From Epiperipatus broadwayi (Eukaryota; Onychophora; Udeonychophora; Euonychophora; Peripatidae): a stretch of DNA of 64,000 nt. Shown here in pieces: positions 8,835 to 19,632 of this stretch. A model generated the notes under the pieces. That model was not told the origin of the DNA and did no database searches. It was given only the letters and a program-made list of their open reading frames with translations. How positions within the stretch are numbered: the first letter of the stretch is position 1; every line of letters begins with the position of its first letter. The position numbers and the translations under genes were made by a program. The stretch lies in NCBI GenBank assembly GCA_028023455.1, contig JAQFVV010006274.1:2480001-2544000 (forward strand), in the 5' to 3' direction.

Positions 8835-10648
8835 TTGAAAATTCATTAAGTAGAATTAAATCTGATTTAAAAGTTTGTAATGATTTAGTAAAAAAAGTAA
8901 ACGAAAAAAAGTTTAATTATATAACGGATTACGATTAGAACGTACAAATATCTAAATTTAAAAAATTTACATCTGTGAATAATTTAATTTGTATAAAAGA
9001 GGACAAAGGCCTTAGGATGTGTTTGTTATTAAAATCTAATTATGAAGACAAAGTAATTACTCAAATGAAGAATCTTAACTTTATGAAAGTTGATAAAGTA
9101 AATATAGAAAATTTACGTATTCAATTTATTAATAACATTTAAAAAAAAGCCAAAAATAAAGTGATTGATAATAGTAATTATTATAAAATTTACCCTTCTG
9201 CTGCAGTATATCCTAAGATTTTTTCAAATATAAAATTGTATAAAAAATGAACCATTGGGTTTAATGATTGATTTTGGAGGGGCATTTTATTATGAAACTT
9301 GTTGTTTAATTGAGAAAATGCTACAAGAAATTCTTATTTTTGGTAAATATACAATAAGTTCTTCATTTGATTTTGTTAATAAAATCCATAACATTAAGAT
9401 CGATGTTAATGATGTTATATGTACTCTAGATGTTAGTGAAATGTATGGATCAATTGATCGATTGGCATCTATCAAAATTATTTCCAATGCATTAAGTTTA
9501 AAAAATGTTAACATGAAAAAAAGTTTATAATTGAAACATTAAATTTTATTGATAAAAATATTTATGCAGTTTTTAATAAGGATTTTTATAAAATGTGTAA
9601 TGGATGGCCCATGGGATTACCTACTGTTGCTCAAATATATAATTTTATAATTTCTACATATGAAGAAAATATTTTGAAAAAGGAATATTATCAAAAAAAT
9701 ATTACAGCATATTATCGATATGTTGATGATGTTTTTGTATGTGGTAAACCAAATACAATTAATGAGTTATTTAAGGAATTAAAGGCCTAAGATGGATAAA
9801 AACAGATGAAGATTTAATGTGCATTCAGTTTCTTGATCTTAAAATAACTAGAAATCAATGCATGCTGTATTAATGTATGGCCATTAAACCAATAGTAAAA
9901 AGAGGTTATATTCCATATAAATCAAAAGTGCCAATGTCACACAAAATGGCAGGTTTGAAGTCCTTCTTATTTAGAAATAATAGTCTTTGCAAATATTCAT
10001 CAGATAAAGGCAAAAATATTGAAATATATTCGAATGAATTATTAAATGTTGGCTACAGTTATAATCACATATATAATGTTATTAGAGATTTTAATACAAA
10101 ATATAAAAATTTTAATAATAATATTGATTCTCCTGCTAATAAAAAAATATGGATATCAATCCCATATATTTCAAATTATCAAGTAAAGTTTATAAAGAAA
10201 ATTTATAAAGATATATGTGACATTGCATTTTACACATCTCCTACATTAAAACAAATTAATAATTAACTCTAAAGATAAAACCTCATTTATAAATAAAAAT
10301 TGTGTCATTTATAAATGGATATGTAGGTGTGGCAATGGATATATGGGTGATTCTAGATGTACATTGGAAAAAAGAACTAAAGAACACTTGTTATTATTAA
10401 AACGTGTTCAGAAATCAAAACAAAATTGCATAGTAGATAATAATATTTCAGCATCTGTTTTTTACGACCATAATAAATCATGTATTTATGGTTTTGAGTT
10501 CAATTTTAACAGTGTAAAAATATTGCAAATTGAAAAAAATAACAATAAAAGAAAAATAAAGGAAGCTATGCTGATACACAAATATAAACATGACTTGATT
10601 AACAGGCAAGCAGCAAATGTTAAGATCATGGAATTGTGGGAAAGTTAG
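8835..10648 (+). pseudogene. Penelope-like reverse transcriptase with GIY-YIG endonuclease
   Basis: The motifs appear in the expected order on the + strand. They are an N-terminal ICIKEDKG (about 8990), the CTLDVSEMYGSID palm motif A (about 9418-9456), NGWPMGLPTVAQ motif B (9598-9633), YYRYVDDVFV motif C with the catalytic YVDD (9709-9741), and LDLKITR (about 9830). The thumb segment is at 9877-10262. A GIY-YIG nuclease (VIYKWICRCGNGYMGDSRCTLEKRTKEH, about 10300-10390) and a C-terminal IHKYKHDLINRQ complete it. This order defines endonuclease-positive Penelope-like elements. In-frame stops (for example TAG near 8936 and TAA near 9139) and frameshifts near 9248, 9530 and 9790 inactivate it. 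The 5' end appears truncated at the inverted arm. Confidence 0.85.
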
Positions 10649-10784
10649 CATTTCAAAGCTTTAGTTGAAACAGATTACTGGGATAATCGAAAGCGCTCCT
10701 AAGTGGATAAAATATTATTTAATTATTAAGTTACTGTATTTACAAATATTCAGTTATATAATTACACACACATATATATATATA

Positions 10785-10910
10785 TAATTATAAGGGATTT
10801 AAACTCAGATTTTCAAGCTCCCTTCAGCTATCCAACCTATCTCATTCAATCAAAACATATGGCCACATATGTGAAAAATATAAATGATTTCCAATATACA
10901 TATTTCATGC
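10785..10910. repeat. hairpin repeat family, left arm (with B-box-like terminus)
   Basis: The sequence from GGGATTTAAACTCAG through CCAACCTATCTCATTCA to the CACATATGTG core is the reverse complement, with divergence, of 12329-12440. The same family occurs at 49716-49910, near 31080-31180 with 32880-32950, and near 61775-61850. The two arms here are separated by about 1.4 kb that includes the ribozyme units. Confidence 0.55.
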
Positions 10911-11266
10911 TGAACCAGCACACATCAGTTGGTCCAGATCATCATCTCCCAGACATATATACAATCAGTGCTCAATTGATATTAAGATAGGCAGGCAAAT
11001 CTGCAAACTTTAATAGGTAGGTTTCATTCTACTCCACCACTCTGCTCTTCAGCTATCTATATCATTGAAAATCTGTTCATGGAACACCAAATCCAATACC
11101 AAATTTCTTGATGATACCAATATTGTCATCATGCCCATGTTGACCTTAAGTCATTACAATCCCTCATGTATAAGACCTTGTCCATTTAAATACACAGAAG
11201 AGGGGTGACAGGATTACAGCTGATCTGAACTAATTGATGAGTGAAGGTTCAGCAAGAAATATATAT
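10911..11266. other. unrecognised spacer
   Basis: This less AT-rich spacer lies between the hairpin-repeat arm and the ribozyme units. It has no open frame of note and no match to the other repeats in the window that I can see. Confidence 0.3.
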
Positions 11267-11365
11267 ATAATTAAGAGCGTGCTAATAGCTCTAAACAAGC
11301 TTTTTTTTTATTTATGATAAATGCTACTACAAGAGAAGACATTCAAATCATTTTTATCTTGGATT

Positions 11366-11421
11366 GTCCCCATCCCCAGACCGGTTTCGACCTATGGGTC
11401 TCTTCAGTGAGGAGTTGGGAC
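11366..11421 (-). ncRNA. hammerhead ribozyme, type I-like (minus strand)
   Basis: Read on the minus strand, the 5' side of stem I is 11421-11408 and the catalytic core CTGAAGA is 11407-11401. Stem II is GACC-CATA-GGTC (11400-11389), the second core GAAA is 11388-11385, and a very short stem III ACCGGT ends in GTC with C17 at 11379. The 3' side of stem I is 11378-11366. This fits the hammerhead consensus CUGANGA...GAAA...UH with the conserved G10.1-C11.1 pair. Stem I has six inner pairs, a small internal loop and five outer pairs (GTCCC with GGGAC). Stem III is nearly absent, as in Penelope-associated hammerheads that act as dimers. Cleavage is predicted between 11379 and 11378. Confidence 0.75.
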
Positions 11422-11702
11422 ATTAGATTTAAAAAACCAACTCAAGCAAAGCATTTATCTAAAAGTTAATTGTTAGAAGAAGATCTGAAACTTTTAGACA
11501 TCTACATGTCTTTAAAGTCAGCTCTCCAACTGAAAAAATCATATGGGCCTGAACTTAATTCAGATACTCCATATATTAGTAGGCTTAGCCATTTAATTTA
11601 GCCAAAGCCACAACAGCAAAATAATAATAGTAATAATAACAAGTCAGATATCACATGACTTATATATATAGCTTGCACTTACAAATATGTAAAATTAAGA
11701 GC

Positions 11703-11725
11703 GAAACCAGTCTGGGGATGGGGAC
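11703..11725 (+). ncRNA. 3' half of a hammerhead motif at the head-to-head junction
   Basis: GAAACCAGTC followed by TGGGGATGGGGAC equals the 3' half of the full hammerhead at 12097-12152, but the 5' half (CTGAAGA and stem II) is missing. Upstream sequence instead reads as the inverted unit. The expected cleavage position is after 11712. Confidence 0.65.
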
Positions 11726-12096
11726 AATCCAAGATAAAAATGATTTGAATGTCTTCTCTTGTAGTAGCATTTATCATAAATAAAAAAAAAAAAAAGCTTG
11801 TTTAGAGCTATTAGCACGCTCTTAATTTTACATATTTGTAAGTGCAAGCTATATATAAGTCATGTGACATCTGACTTGTTATTATTACTATTATTATTTT
11901 GCTGTTGTGGCTTTGGCTAAATTAAATGGCTAAGCCTACTAATATATGGAGTATCTGAATTAAGTTCAGGCCCATATGATTTTTTCAGTTGGAGAGCTGA
12001 CTTTAAAGACATGTAGATGTCTAAAAGTTTCAGATCTTCTTCTCACAATTAACTTTTAGATAAATGCTTTGCTTGAGTTGGTTTTTTAAATCTAAT

Positions 12097-12152
12097 GTCC
12101 CAATTCCTCACTGAAGAGACCCATAGGTCGAAACCAGTCTGGGGATGGGGAC
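12097..12152 (+). ncRNA. hammerhead ribozyme, type I-like (plus strand)
   Basis: The 5' side of stem I is 12097-12110 and core CTGAAGA is 12111-12117. Stem II is GACC (12118-12121), loop CATA, GGTC (12126-12129). Core GAAA is 12130-12133, followed by ACCAGTC with C17 at 12139, and the 3' side of stem I is 12140-12152. All invariant core bases are present (position 7, here A, is variable in the consensus). Stem III would have only two pairs and a CA loop, so efficient cleavage probably needs a dimer. Compared with the minus-strand copy, the only differences are in stem I loop and stem III (C to T at 12104, G to A at 12136), which leave the core intact. Confidence 0.8.
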
Positions 12153-12328
12153 AATCCAAGATAAAAATGATTTGAATGTCTTCTCTTGTAGTAGCATTTA
12201 TCATAAATAAAAAAAAAAAAGCTTGTTTAGAGCTATTAGCACGCTCTTAATTTTACATATTTGTAAGTGCAAGCTATATATAAGTCATGTGACATCTGAC
12301 TTGTTATTATTAATATATATATATATAT

Positions 12329-12455
12329 TGGAGATAATTTATTTTTTTACATGTGTGCAGTCATGTGTATAGGTTGGATGAGATAGATTGGATATTTAAG
12401 GGAGATTGAAAGTTTGGATTCAAACCCCCTATAATTATATCTAAACTCCAGGAAT
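12329..12455. repeat. hairpin repeat family, right arm
   Basis: This is the inverted partner of 10785-10910. It reads from TTGGAGATAATTTATTTTTTTACATG through GGTTGGATGAGATAGA to GGATTCAAACCCCCTATAATTA, which contains a tRNA B-box-like GGATTCAAACCCC. Confidence 0.5.
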
Positions 12456-14850
12456 ATAAAGTATACATGTATTTATATATATAATACTTTCATGATCATA
12501 ATTAATCCTTGAATGGATTGGATAGCAATAGAGTGGCAAAATCGATGTGGCTCAGTTTTGTCACTTCAAGCTTGAATTTCTTAAGAACTGCTGAGCAATT
12601 TATTAACCCTTCAAATTACAAACTTACAATAACAATTTTCATGAGACATTAGCATGATTTTCATGAGACATCAGCACGATGAGATTTTCACGAGTCTTTT
12701 TGTTACAATTAATTATTTAATCCGGATAGATGGGGGAAAAGCACTGTAAATAAAAATGAATCTTTTTGTAGTTTTTGAGGGAACTGTTATTTTAATTTGA
12801 AAGTAGAACTTAAAAATTTAATCAGAAAGGGATTAATAAATTGATAGAAAAACACTTTCTGGATTTAGAAATATTTATCATTTTCTAAATATCAGGAAAG
12901 CGTTAAAATGATTTTTTGAGAACAATAATCAAGAATTTTATAATATATTCGTTATTAACGTTTTATTATATGAAATAAATTCTAATGATAGTCTATATTC
13001 TAAAAAACTTGACAATTATTTTAGGTCTTAGGTAATAGTTTATTAAAGTTAATTCATAGGAGGATAAGAAGAAAAATTATAGGCCTTAATGGAGGTTAAT
13101 ATATGAAGATAATAAATTGATAATGTGTAATACAAATGTGTTATACACAGAATTAGATCTTAACCTTGATTTCAATCTTTTTTTTTCAATTAGAAATATT
13201 TTGTAGATAAAATCAAAATCTTATTTGTAACAACGACTTTATACAAAAAATGCAGATGTTACTTTAAAAAAGTCAGGTAGTGGCTGACTGTAGTCTTTTA
13301 TGACTTTCTATATGGCATATTTTATTCATAATTATACCAGCAGATTATCTTGCACAATTATATTTTTTTTTTAAAATAAAATAATTCCATTTTGATATCC
13401 TTTTTATTAAATGAGATATTTATAAAAATTAATAATGTAACTCAATTGATGATGATCAATATCTTACGAGGACCATTGCCGGCTTAAGATCATCCATGCT
13501 TGATTTAGGTTTTGAAAAGTTTTAGAATCATTGTTAGCATAAAAGAGACCATTCTCTTTCAGCAATTAAAATTATAAAAATTTTAACTCATTAACTGAAG
13601 AGCTGATAATCCAGAAAGTCATATTAATTATTATGAATTATTTAATTTATTTTATAAAAGAATTTATAAATCGCTTTATTTTTTTTATATGATTGGTGGA
13701 TTAAATTAATACAAGAGGGCATTATTTTTAACTATTGTTAAAAATGACTAAAAAATCTGATTGGGCAAAAATTCTTAGAGTATATGCGTTTGAAATTATT
13801 ACTTCATAAATATTATCAAATTTAAATCTTATACAACGTATCTTTAATTTGAATCATCTTTTAGTTATTAATCTTATATCTAAATGAAATATTACCTCGT
13901 GAAAATATTCAACTTAATATATATAGTATATATAATGTAAATAGATTAAAATAAAAATTATAAAACCAAATAGTTAATTCTATTATAATATACAGAATCA
14001 CTTATTAATATTAGGCATATTAAGTTAATATGATCAACATTTAAAAGACTTATTACAAATTCAGTTTTTATTTAAAATAAAATAAAAAAAATTTGCAATT
14101 TTCAAAGTTAAGGTAATAATTTAAAATTAAGATCCATGTTGAATAAATTGTTTTAGTTAATACTTATATATTTTATGTGGGAAATATTAAAAAAATAATA
14201 AATAAAACATTATTATTTTTTAGTTTAATAAAATCCATAATGAAAATTTTAATTTATTTCTTATTAATAAAGATAAAAGTAAGATCTGTATTAGTTTTTT
14301 ATAATACATTTACCATTCCTTATGTAGTAAATAATAATTAATTGATTAATATATAATAGATTTTAGACAATTATTTTTAAATTTTAACGAAGTGCATAAC
14401 GAAAAGTCTGCTTTACTATGCAATGGGGAAAAAAAATCTGTGCCCTTTTTTTATACAGAAAATTTGATGCTTATCATTTTATTCAGTTAAGTAGTATTTA
14501 TTTTTATATCCTAATGAAGTAAAAAGATTTATTATTTTATAATGTATCTTAAATTAGAATGCGTAGACAGGTATGTTTAGAAAGTGATAAGTAATGATGA
14601 TTATCACTAATGATGATAATAATTAAGTGCGATTACTCGGTCATAGTATCCTATAGTCTAATTACTTCAACTTGACTTTGAATTAAAAATTTAACACATT
14701 AACTCTTGAGTATTTCCTGAGTATAATAAACATTAATTAATAAGTAAAAAATATTATTTTAAAGTAAATAATCTGTTAATTTTATAAGAGACTATACTTA
14801 GTCCAATAATTTTTTGATTTTGTTTTTGCGAATATTTATTAAAACAAATA
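12456..14850. other. AT-rich sequence without recognisable features
   Basis: About 2.4 kb of AT-rich DNA with stop codons in all frames. A short duplicated phrase (TTTTCATGAGACATYAGCAYGA) occurs at 12634-12680. I see no conserved coding motif, RNA gene or transposon terminus. Confidence 0.4.
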
Positions 14851-14852
14851 TA

Positions 14853-14925
14853 TGTCAAGCGTTGGTGGCCGAGTGATCAGCACAAGCTGTTGTTCCGGGT
14901 TCGCTTCCCGTCCGATGCTTTGACA
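14853..14925 (+). mobile_element. tRNA-derived SINE (Ser/Leu-like head)
   Basis: An A-box-like TGGCCGAGTGATCAGC and a B-box-like GGGTTCGCTTCCC are spaced as in a tRNA gene. The outer ends TGTCAAGC and GCTTTGACA are complementary, like an extended acceptor stem. Related copies lie at 37340-37432 (minus), 53485-53566 (plus) and 38445-38500 (minus, decayed). It is too degenerate in the anticodon arm to be a functional tRNA, and the repetition argues for a SINE. Confidence 0.6.
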
Positions 14926-14929
14926 CATG

Positions 14930-16880
14930 AAAATATATATTTACACAAATAAATATTTTAAAATTAGTGATTGATAACTTTGTATAAAAGATATAAACAT
15001 CTTTAAAAATTTTTTTTTACAAAAATATTGTTCGTCAATTTTAGACTTCATTTCCAAAAAAAAAAAAAAAATCCAATCAAACATCATCAATAACAAAATA
15101 TTAAATACAAAATTAATTAAAATCATGTTTCTATAAATAAATAAAAAAACAATAAACTTTATCTAAAAGAGTTTATGTAATTTGTTAAGGAATATTTCAG
15201 ACACTTTATGAACAAAAAAAATATTTTTTTTCTTACGTAATAAATAGTAAACATCTTATTTTTATCTGCTGCAAACTATGTTAATCAACAAGCATATACT
15301 TTATAAGATGTAAATATTTATAAAGTTTGAACATAACTAACACACACACACATGTGTATATTGGAAGATGATTGATAAATAAAGCATAAACTATTAATTA
15401 AAAATTTAAAGTGTACAACATATTAATATTTAGTGATTTAAATTTTACATGCATCTGAAATAACAGTTTAAAGCTAAATGACAAAAAAGTGCACACCTGT
15501 TACTTTATACTATTTGCATCTTATATATATATACACACACAAACGCACACACACACTTAATGTAATATGTATTAAGTGACTGAATTTATATACACATTAA
15601 GTATATGACTCAGTAGTGCTAAGTCCGATAATATCAAATAAATATAGATGCAATCAATATACGTATGGAGAAGAGAAGATATTAGAAACAGTACAGATAA
15701 ATCATGACTTGAAATAAATAAAAAAACTAGGAATAGTAAAAATAAAACAAGGTGAAAAACAATACGAAAAGTATACTTAAAAAGATATTAGAAATAACTG
15801 TCATATTTAAAATAGCAACAATTGAAAATATATTGGTTGCTTTTGATAAGATATTTTATATTTTCAAGGTTTTTTTATAATATACTTAGTATATTGCCTT
15901 TATTATATTGAAATTATAATTATTTAATATTAGAAATAATAAAAATTCAATTGCATATATAAAAATGAAAGATAGAAAACGAAACTTTAAAAACATTTTG
16001 ATTACTACAAACAACAGCAACAAAACACGATTAGGAAAAAAATAACGAACACAACTTAAAATAGACAAAAAAAAAAAAAAAATCAGATAAATTTTGTTTA
16101 AATTGCTAAGAGAAGAAAATATATTAAATAAAAGTTTTTAAAATATTTTTTAATCAATGTAAATAGCAAAAGATAACACTAATTATTTAGAAGATCAAAT
16201 GTAATCACTTATTTAGTAACTGAACATTTAAATAAAAGGTGTGTGCATATCAACTTCATTGAGCTTTCATTTAAAGTACTAAAGACCAGATTAAAATTGA
16301 TTTTTTTTATTCATGTTTATAAAATAATCAAATCCATTAAAAATACACTATATTTATAAAGATTGAATATGAAAGAGGTGAACCACCATCACAGACACAG
16401 ACAAACCACTGTATCTCAATAACAAATATGCACTAGAGTAGTCTGAAAAACCAAACAAATGATAAGTCATACGACAAAATACGATTCTTATAATTAATTG
16501 TCATACTGAATTAATGTTGACTTGATGGCATCTAATGTTTTTTGTATTTATTTGTTTTATAATAGCTTAAAAACATTTATAAAAAAAAACAAAATTGAAA
16601 TTGATAATAAGTAATAAAATAAACAAAGAATACCTATAATAATAACAATAGTAATAATAACAACAACAATAACAATAGTAATAATAATACATAGTCACTG
16701 GATTAGTGTTTGGAAATGCTTCAAATAGAACTTCTAAATTCAAAAAAATATTGAAAATCCACAGATACAAATTAGTGAAGTAAATATTTTACATATTATA
16801 TATAGAAATTTTTTTTAATTTGATTACAAAAAAACCTAATAATCCATTAGGATTATGTATAAATATGGACACTGAAAATC
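14930..16880. other. AT-rich sequence with short CA and TA repeats
   Basis: This holds (CA)n tracts near 15340-15350 and 15533-15556, an A-run at 16067-16081 and an ATA/ACA-rich tract at 16637-16690. No open frame encodes a recognisable protein; short open frames here are low-complexity (F, L, I, Y, K). Confidence 0.4.
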
Positions 16881-17434
16881 AGAGTCCAGATAAGATGTCT
16901 GCTGCCACAGAATAACATGGAAAAACACCAAAAATTCATGTGCAAAAGTAGCAAAACTTAACCTCTTCAACTGAGTGGAGAGAAAAAATGAAACACAGAC
17001 AGTGAATAGAGTAAACTTCTAGATTTCACCACTCAACCATTGGAGATCATATAAAATTGGACTTTTTATCAAAGACCGTGGATATTGATATTACAGAGCC
17101 ACACAAAGCCTGGGACCAAAAAAAAAAAGACTAACAAAAATTATGTGAGTTTTCAACATGACCATATCAAAAGATTTATTAAAATCTTCCAAGCGATTTT
17201 TGATCCACTGCTCATTAGTAATGGCAATCACAGATAAACAGTGTTCACTTTGCAGATTTCTTAAAGGAATTTTAATCAAAAAGATTAACGAAAAAACCTA
17301 TTAAACATGATCATAGAATTAAAACAAGGAGAAAAAAAATTAAACACATGTATGTGCTAATTTTAGTTGACCCTAACAGAGAAAATCATATCACAGGCTT
17401 AACTTGATTATTCCATTGCAGATTTCATCAGCTA

Positions 17435-17720
17435 ATGGAGCAATTCAAAGAAGTCACAAATTTTCAACCGATGTATATAGAATCACACCAGTTCTTATAT
17501 TTGGCAACAGCTTATGTATTTAAAATTAAATTGCAAGAAAATATTTCTCCCGAAAATATACTCACACAAATAACAGATCAAGAAGCAATGTTATTTTTAA
17601 CAATAAACAGATTAAAACCCCAGTGCTTTCACTGCAAAGAAGCAGTCACTTTATAAGTAATTGCTCGAAGCTATACTGCACTCAATGCAATATGAAAGCA
17701 ACTCCCACTTATTAATGTCC
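17435..17720 (+). pseudogene. LINE A ORF1 fragment with zinc knuckles
   Basis: The open segment 17435-17656 ends PQCFHCKEAVTL. After a one-base frame change the sequence continues as a C-x2-C...C series followed by YCTQCNMK, i.e. two CCHC-type knuckles in tandem as in nucleic-acid-binding ORF1 proteins of LINEs. Upstream frames are broken. It would bind element RNA in the ribonucleoprotein particle. Confidence 0.5.
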
Positions 17721-17969
17721 AAAAAAAATAAGCACTAGTCAACAAATAAAATTGCAATTTTTTTTTTACCAAGAACAGCTAACAAAACCAGAAGAAAAAG
17801 AAAAAAAACAGCATAATTTAACAGAAAATCCACATATTAATATAATCCTTCATCAATTCTTCTAAACGAAACATCACCAAACATAATGGATACTCATACT
17901 ATTTGTCCACAGAGGTAATAATTAACACTCCCAAATTAAAGAGAAAACCAGGTCGACCTTCAGCAAAAA

Positions 17970-18090
17970 TAAAAAATTGAAGGATCCAATAATGAATGCC
18001 AGTAATGACCCCCCCTCCCTAACAAAAATAAAAAGTAAAAAAGTGAAGGATCCAATAATGAATGCCAGTAATGAACCCCCCCCCTGACAT
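17970..18090 (+). repeat. short tandem duplication in LINE A
   Basis: The phrase GAAGGATCCAATAATGAATG followed by CCAGTAATGAMCCCCCC occurs twice (about 17979-18016 and 18043-18081), separated by an A-rich linker. Confidence 0.7.
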
Positions 18091-18304
18091 TTGAATCAAT
18101 TTAAAAAGTTAAAAATGAGATCAATTCAAAAAACACTGACACCTTATTATCAGGGATCCGCAGACCATTTTTCATGTGACTATCCGAACACGATAAAAAT
18201 TATTTATCTGATACAAATAAATTTAATTTTTAAGATTTCTTATAAATTATTGTATTGTAATCAAATTGTACGGCATACTATACTTTTACAGCATAAAAAA
18301 GTCT

Positions 18305-18990
18305 ATTTATTAACAATATCCAACTATAAATTTACATGTGATGTGATGTGATGTATTATGGCTTCTCCTTAAACGAAGTCAAGAATATCTCAGCAATTAT
18401 GCCCAGATAAACCTGTTAGCCACTTTATTTTACATTCCACACTCTAAATTTACCCATAATCTGCTCTATCCCATTTCCGCAACATAATCTTTGTCAACTC
18501 TATAACCTTTATATCTAAATCCCCCTTATCTTTTCCCAAACCCAGCATAAAAACCAATAATTCACTTTCTGTATAATCACTCTTTTCATATTTATTTTTT
18601 CACAACTTCATTATATGTACCCTTTCTGTTGTCAAACATTTACATTCAATTAACAAATGTCTAATATTTTCTATTCCTTCCTTACATAATTTACAAAATA
18701 AATCACCCATACTTTTCCATTTACATGTATATTCTTTTGTAGCTAAAGATCCCGTTCGAGCCTTAAACAATAAACTACTTTCCTTACTATTATCATATAT
18801 TAACTCACACCTAATATTCTGTTTATTTCTATATATATTTAAACTCTTTTTACTCTCCATACTATTTCTCCATCTCTCTAACTTCCAAGTCTTTATTAAT
18901 AAATTTATTCTTTTATCCCATTCCTTACTACTATAACACTCAATACATTGAAAAAATAAATGGTGCCTGCCACCTAGCTGGTATTATAGA
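18305..18990 (-). pseudogene. LINE C 3' fragment inserted in LINE A
   Basis: On the minus strand it encodes the post-RT tail of a non-LTR polymerase (open from 18860 to 18600). The tail contains SLNIYRNKQNIRCELIYD, FKARTGSLATKEYTCKWK and the zinc-finger-like CKLCKEGIENIRHLLIEC. The element's 3' end is a short CATCA-type tandem tail (reverse complement of GTGATGTGATGTGATG at 18339-18354). The 5' end is truncated near 18990. A second copy of the same family on the + strand is at 62690-63732. Termination by stops after the open part shows decay. Confidence 0.7.
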
Positions 18991-19365
18991 ATGTGCTCTT
19001 AAGTGCAAAAAGGTTGGGGACCGCTCCTTTATTATTATTATCAGATGAAGAATATAGTCCTTATGGAAGAGGTAAATGTTTCAAATATATATAGTTTAAC
19101 ATTCAAAAACAAAAACATTAAAGCAAATGAAATTAGATGATACAAAGGATAGTCAATTACCTACATCAAAATAATAATCCAGTGCACAAACATATACGAA
19201 AGTATATATATTCTGCGTCAATAATCTATATATTTTTTATATATCTTTGATTGTATTTTGCAGCGATACAAAACCTAATGTAATGCAGTGAAAAAGTTTG
19301 TTTAGTTCAATGTCATAACTAAATCAATAATACTGAAGTCTATGATATATATATAAACACATTTA

Positions 19366-19632
19366 ATGACACTAAATATAAGTGATTTTAATATCAGAGG
19401 GTTAAACTTTCCAGAAAAAATAGAATTTCTATCTAAATGGTATGATATCGTCATTAGAGAAACCAAAATTTACAGTGGCTCACAAATTAATGCATCAGAC
19501 AAATTAAATAACAAAGGATTCACAGCTTTTTCAAAAATATTGGATACATCATCAGCAAAAACAGGTATCACCATCAATAAAAATGCCTTTTTAACTCATT
19601 TAAAATATTATATACTGATGTATACATCTTAA
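19366..19632 (+). pseudogene. LINE A endonuclease N-terminus
   Basis: The open segment starts LNISDFNIRGLNFPEKIEFL and continues WYDIVIRETKI. This resembles the first motifs of apurinic/apyrimidinic-like endonucleases of LINEs (N of motif I, then xxQETK, with Gln replaced by Arg in RETK). Later endonuclease parts (WDFN near 19769; LSDHSVI near 19962-19985) lie in other frames. Confidence 0.6.

Larger units (their letters stand above)
7949..10766 (+). mobile_element. Penelope-like element with long inverted terminal arms (decayed)
   Basis: The + strand copy (8835-10766) encodes a Penelope-type reverse transcriptase and GIY-YIG endonuclease. Its last ~890 bases (9877-10766) recur in reverse complement at 7949-8834 with modest divergence. 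Inverted or tandem pseudo-LTRs are known for Penelope elements. The whole element could fold into a hairpin with a loop of about 1 kb. Several in-frame stops make both copies inactive. Confidence 0.8.
11267..12312. mobile_element. retrozyme-like element: head-to-head units with hammerhead ribozymes
   Basis: The left unit (11267-11702) reads on the minus strand and the right part (11703-12312) on the plus strand; both consist of the same repeat. On the + side, a complete monomer runs from the ribozyme cleavage point after base 11712 to that after 12139 (427 bp), followed by a partial second monomer to about 12312. Each full unit ends in a hammerhead motif. The layout of tandem monomers of a few hundred bases bounded by type I hammerheads is that of metazoan retrozymes, small non-coding retroelements thought to be copied by Penelope-like reverse transcriptases. 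No protein is encoded. An internal A-run (about 11782-11795, 12209-12220) and TA-rich flanks are present. Confidence 0.7.

Noticed and set aside
10655-10720. Possible hammerhead at the right end of the Penelope-like element (CTGGGATAATCGAAAGCG, with partner at 8005-8045)
   Set aside because: The layout is suggestive, but the CUGANGA core is not present (CTGGGAT) and stem II cannot form; similarity to the ribozyme consensus is too weak.
14861-14925. Functional tRNA gene
   Set aside because: A- and B-box-like sequences exist, but the anticodon arm cannot be folded properly and several diverged copies occur, so a SINE is the better reading.
17405-17440. CTGATGAAAT-like strings (antisense at 17427, sense at 22937 and 23011)
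   Set aside because: They match the first half of a hammerhead core by chance; no stem II, GAAA or cleavage triplet follows.
18960-19030. hAT-like terminus (AAAGGTTGGGGACCGCTC)
   Set aside because: It resembles the end of a hAT element, but no matching opposite terminus or 8-bp duplication was found nearby.
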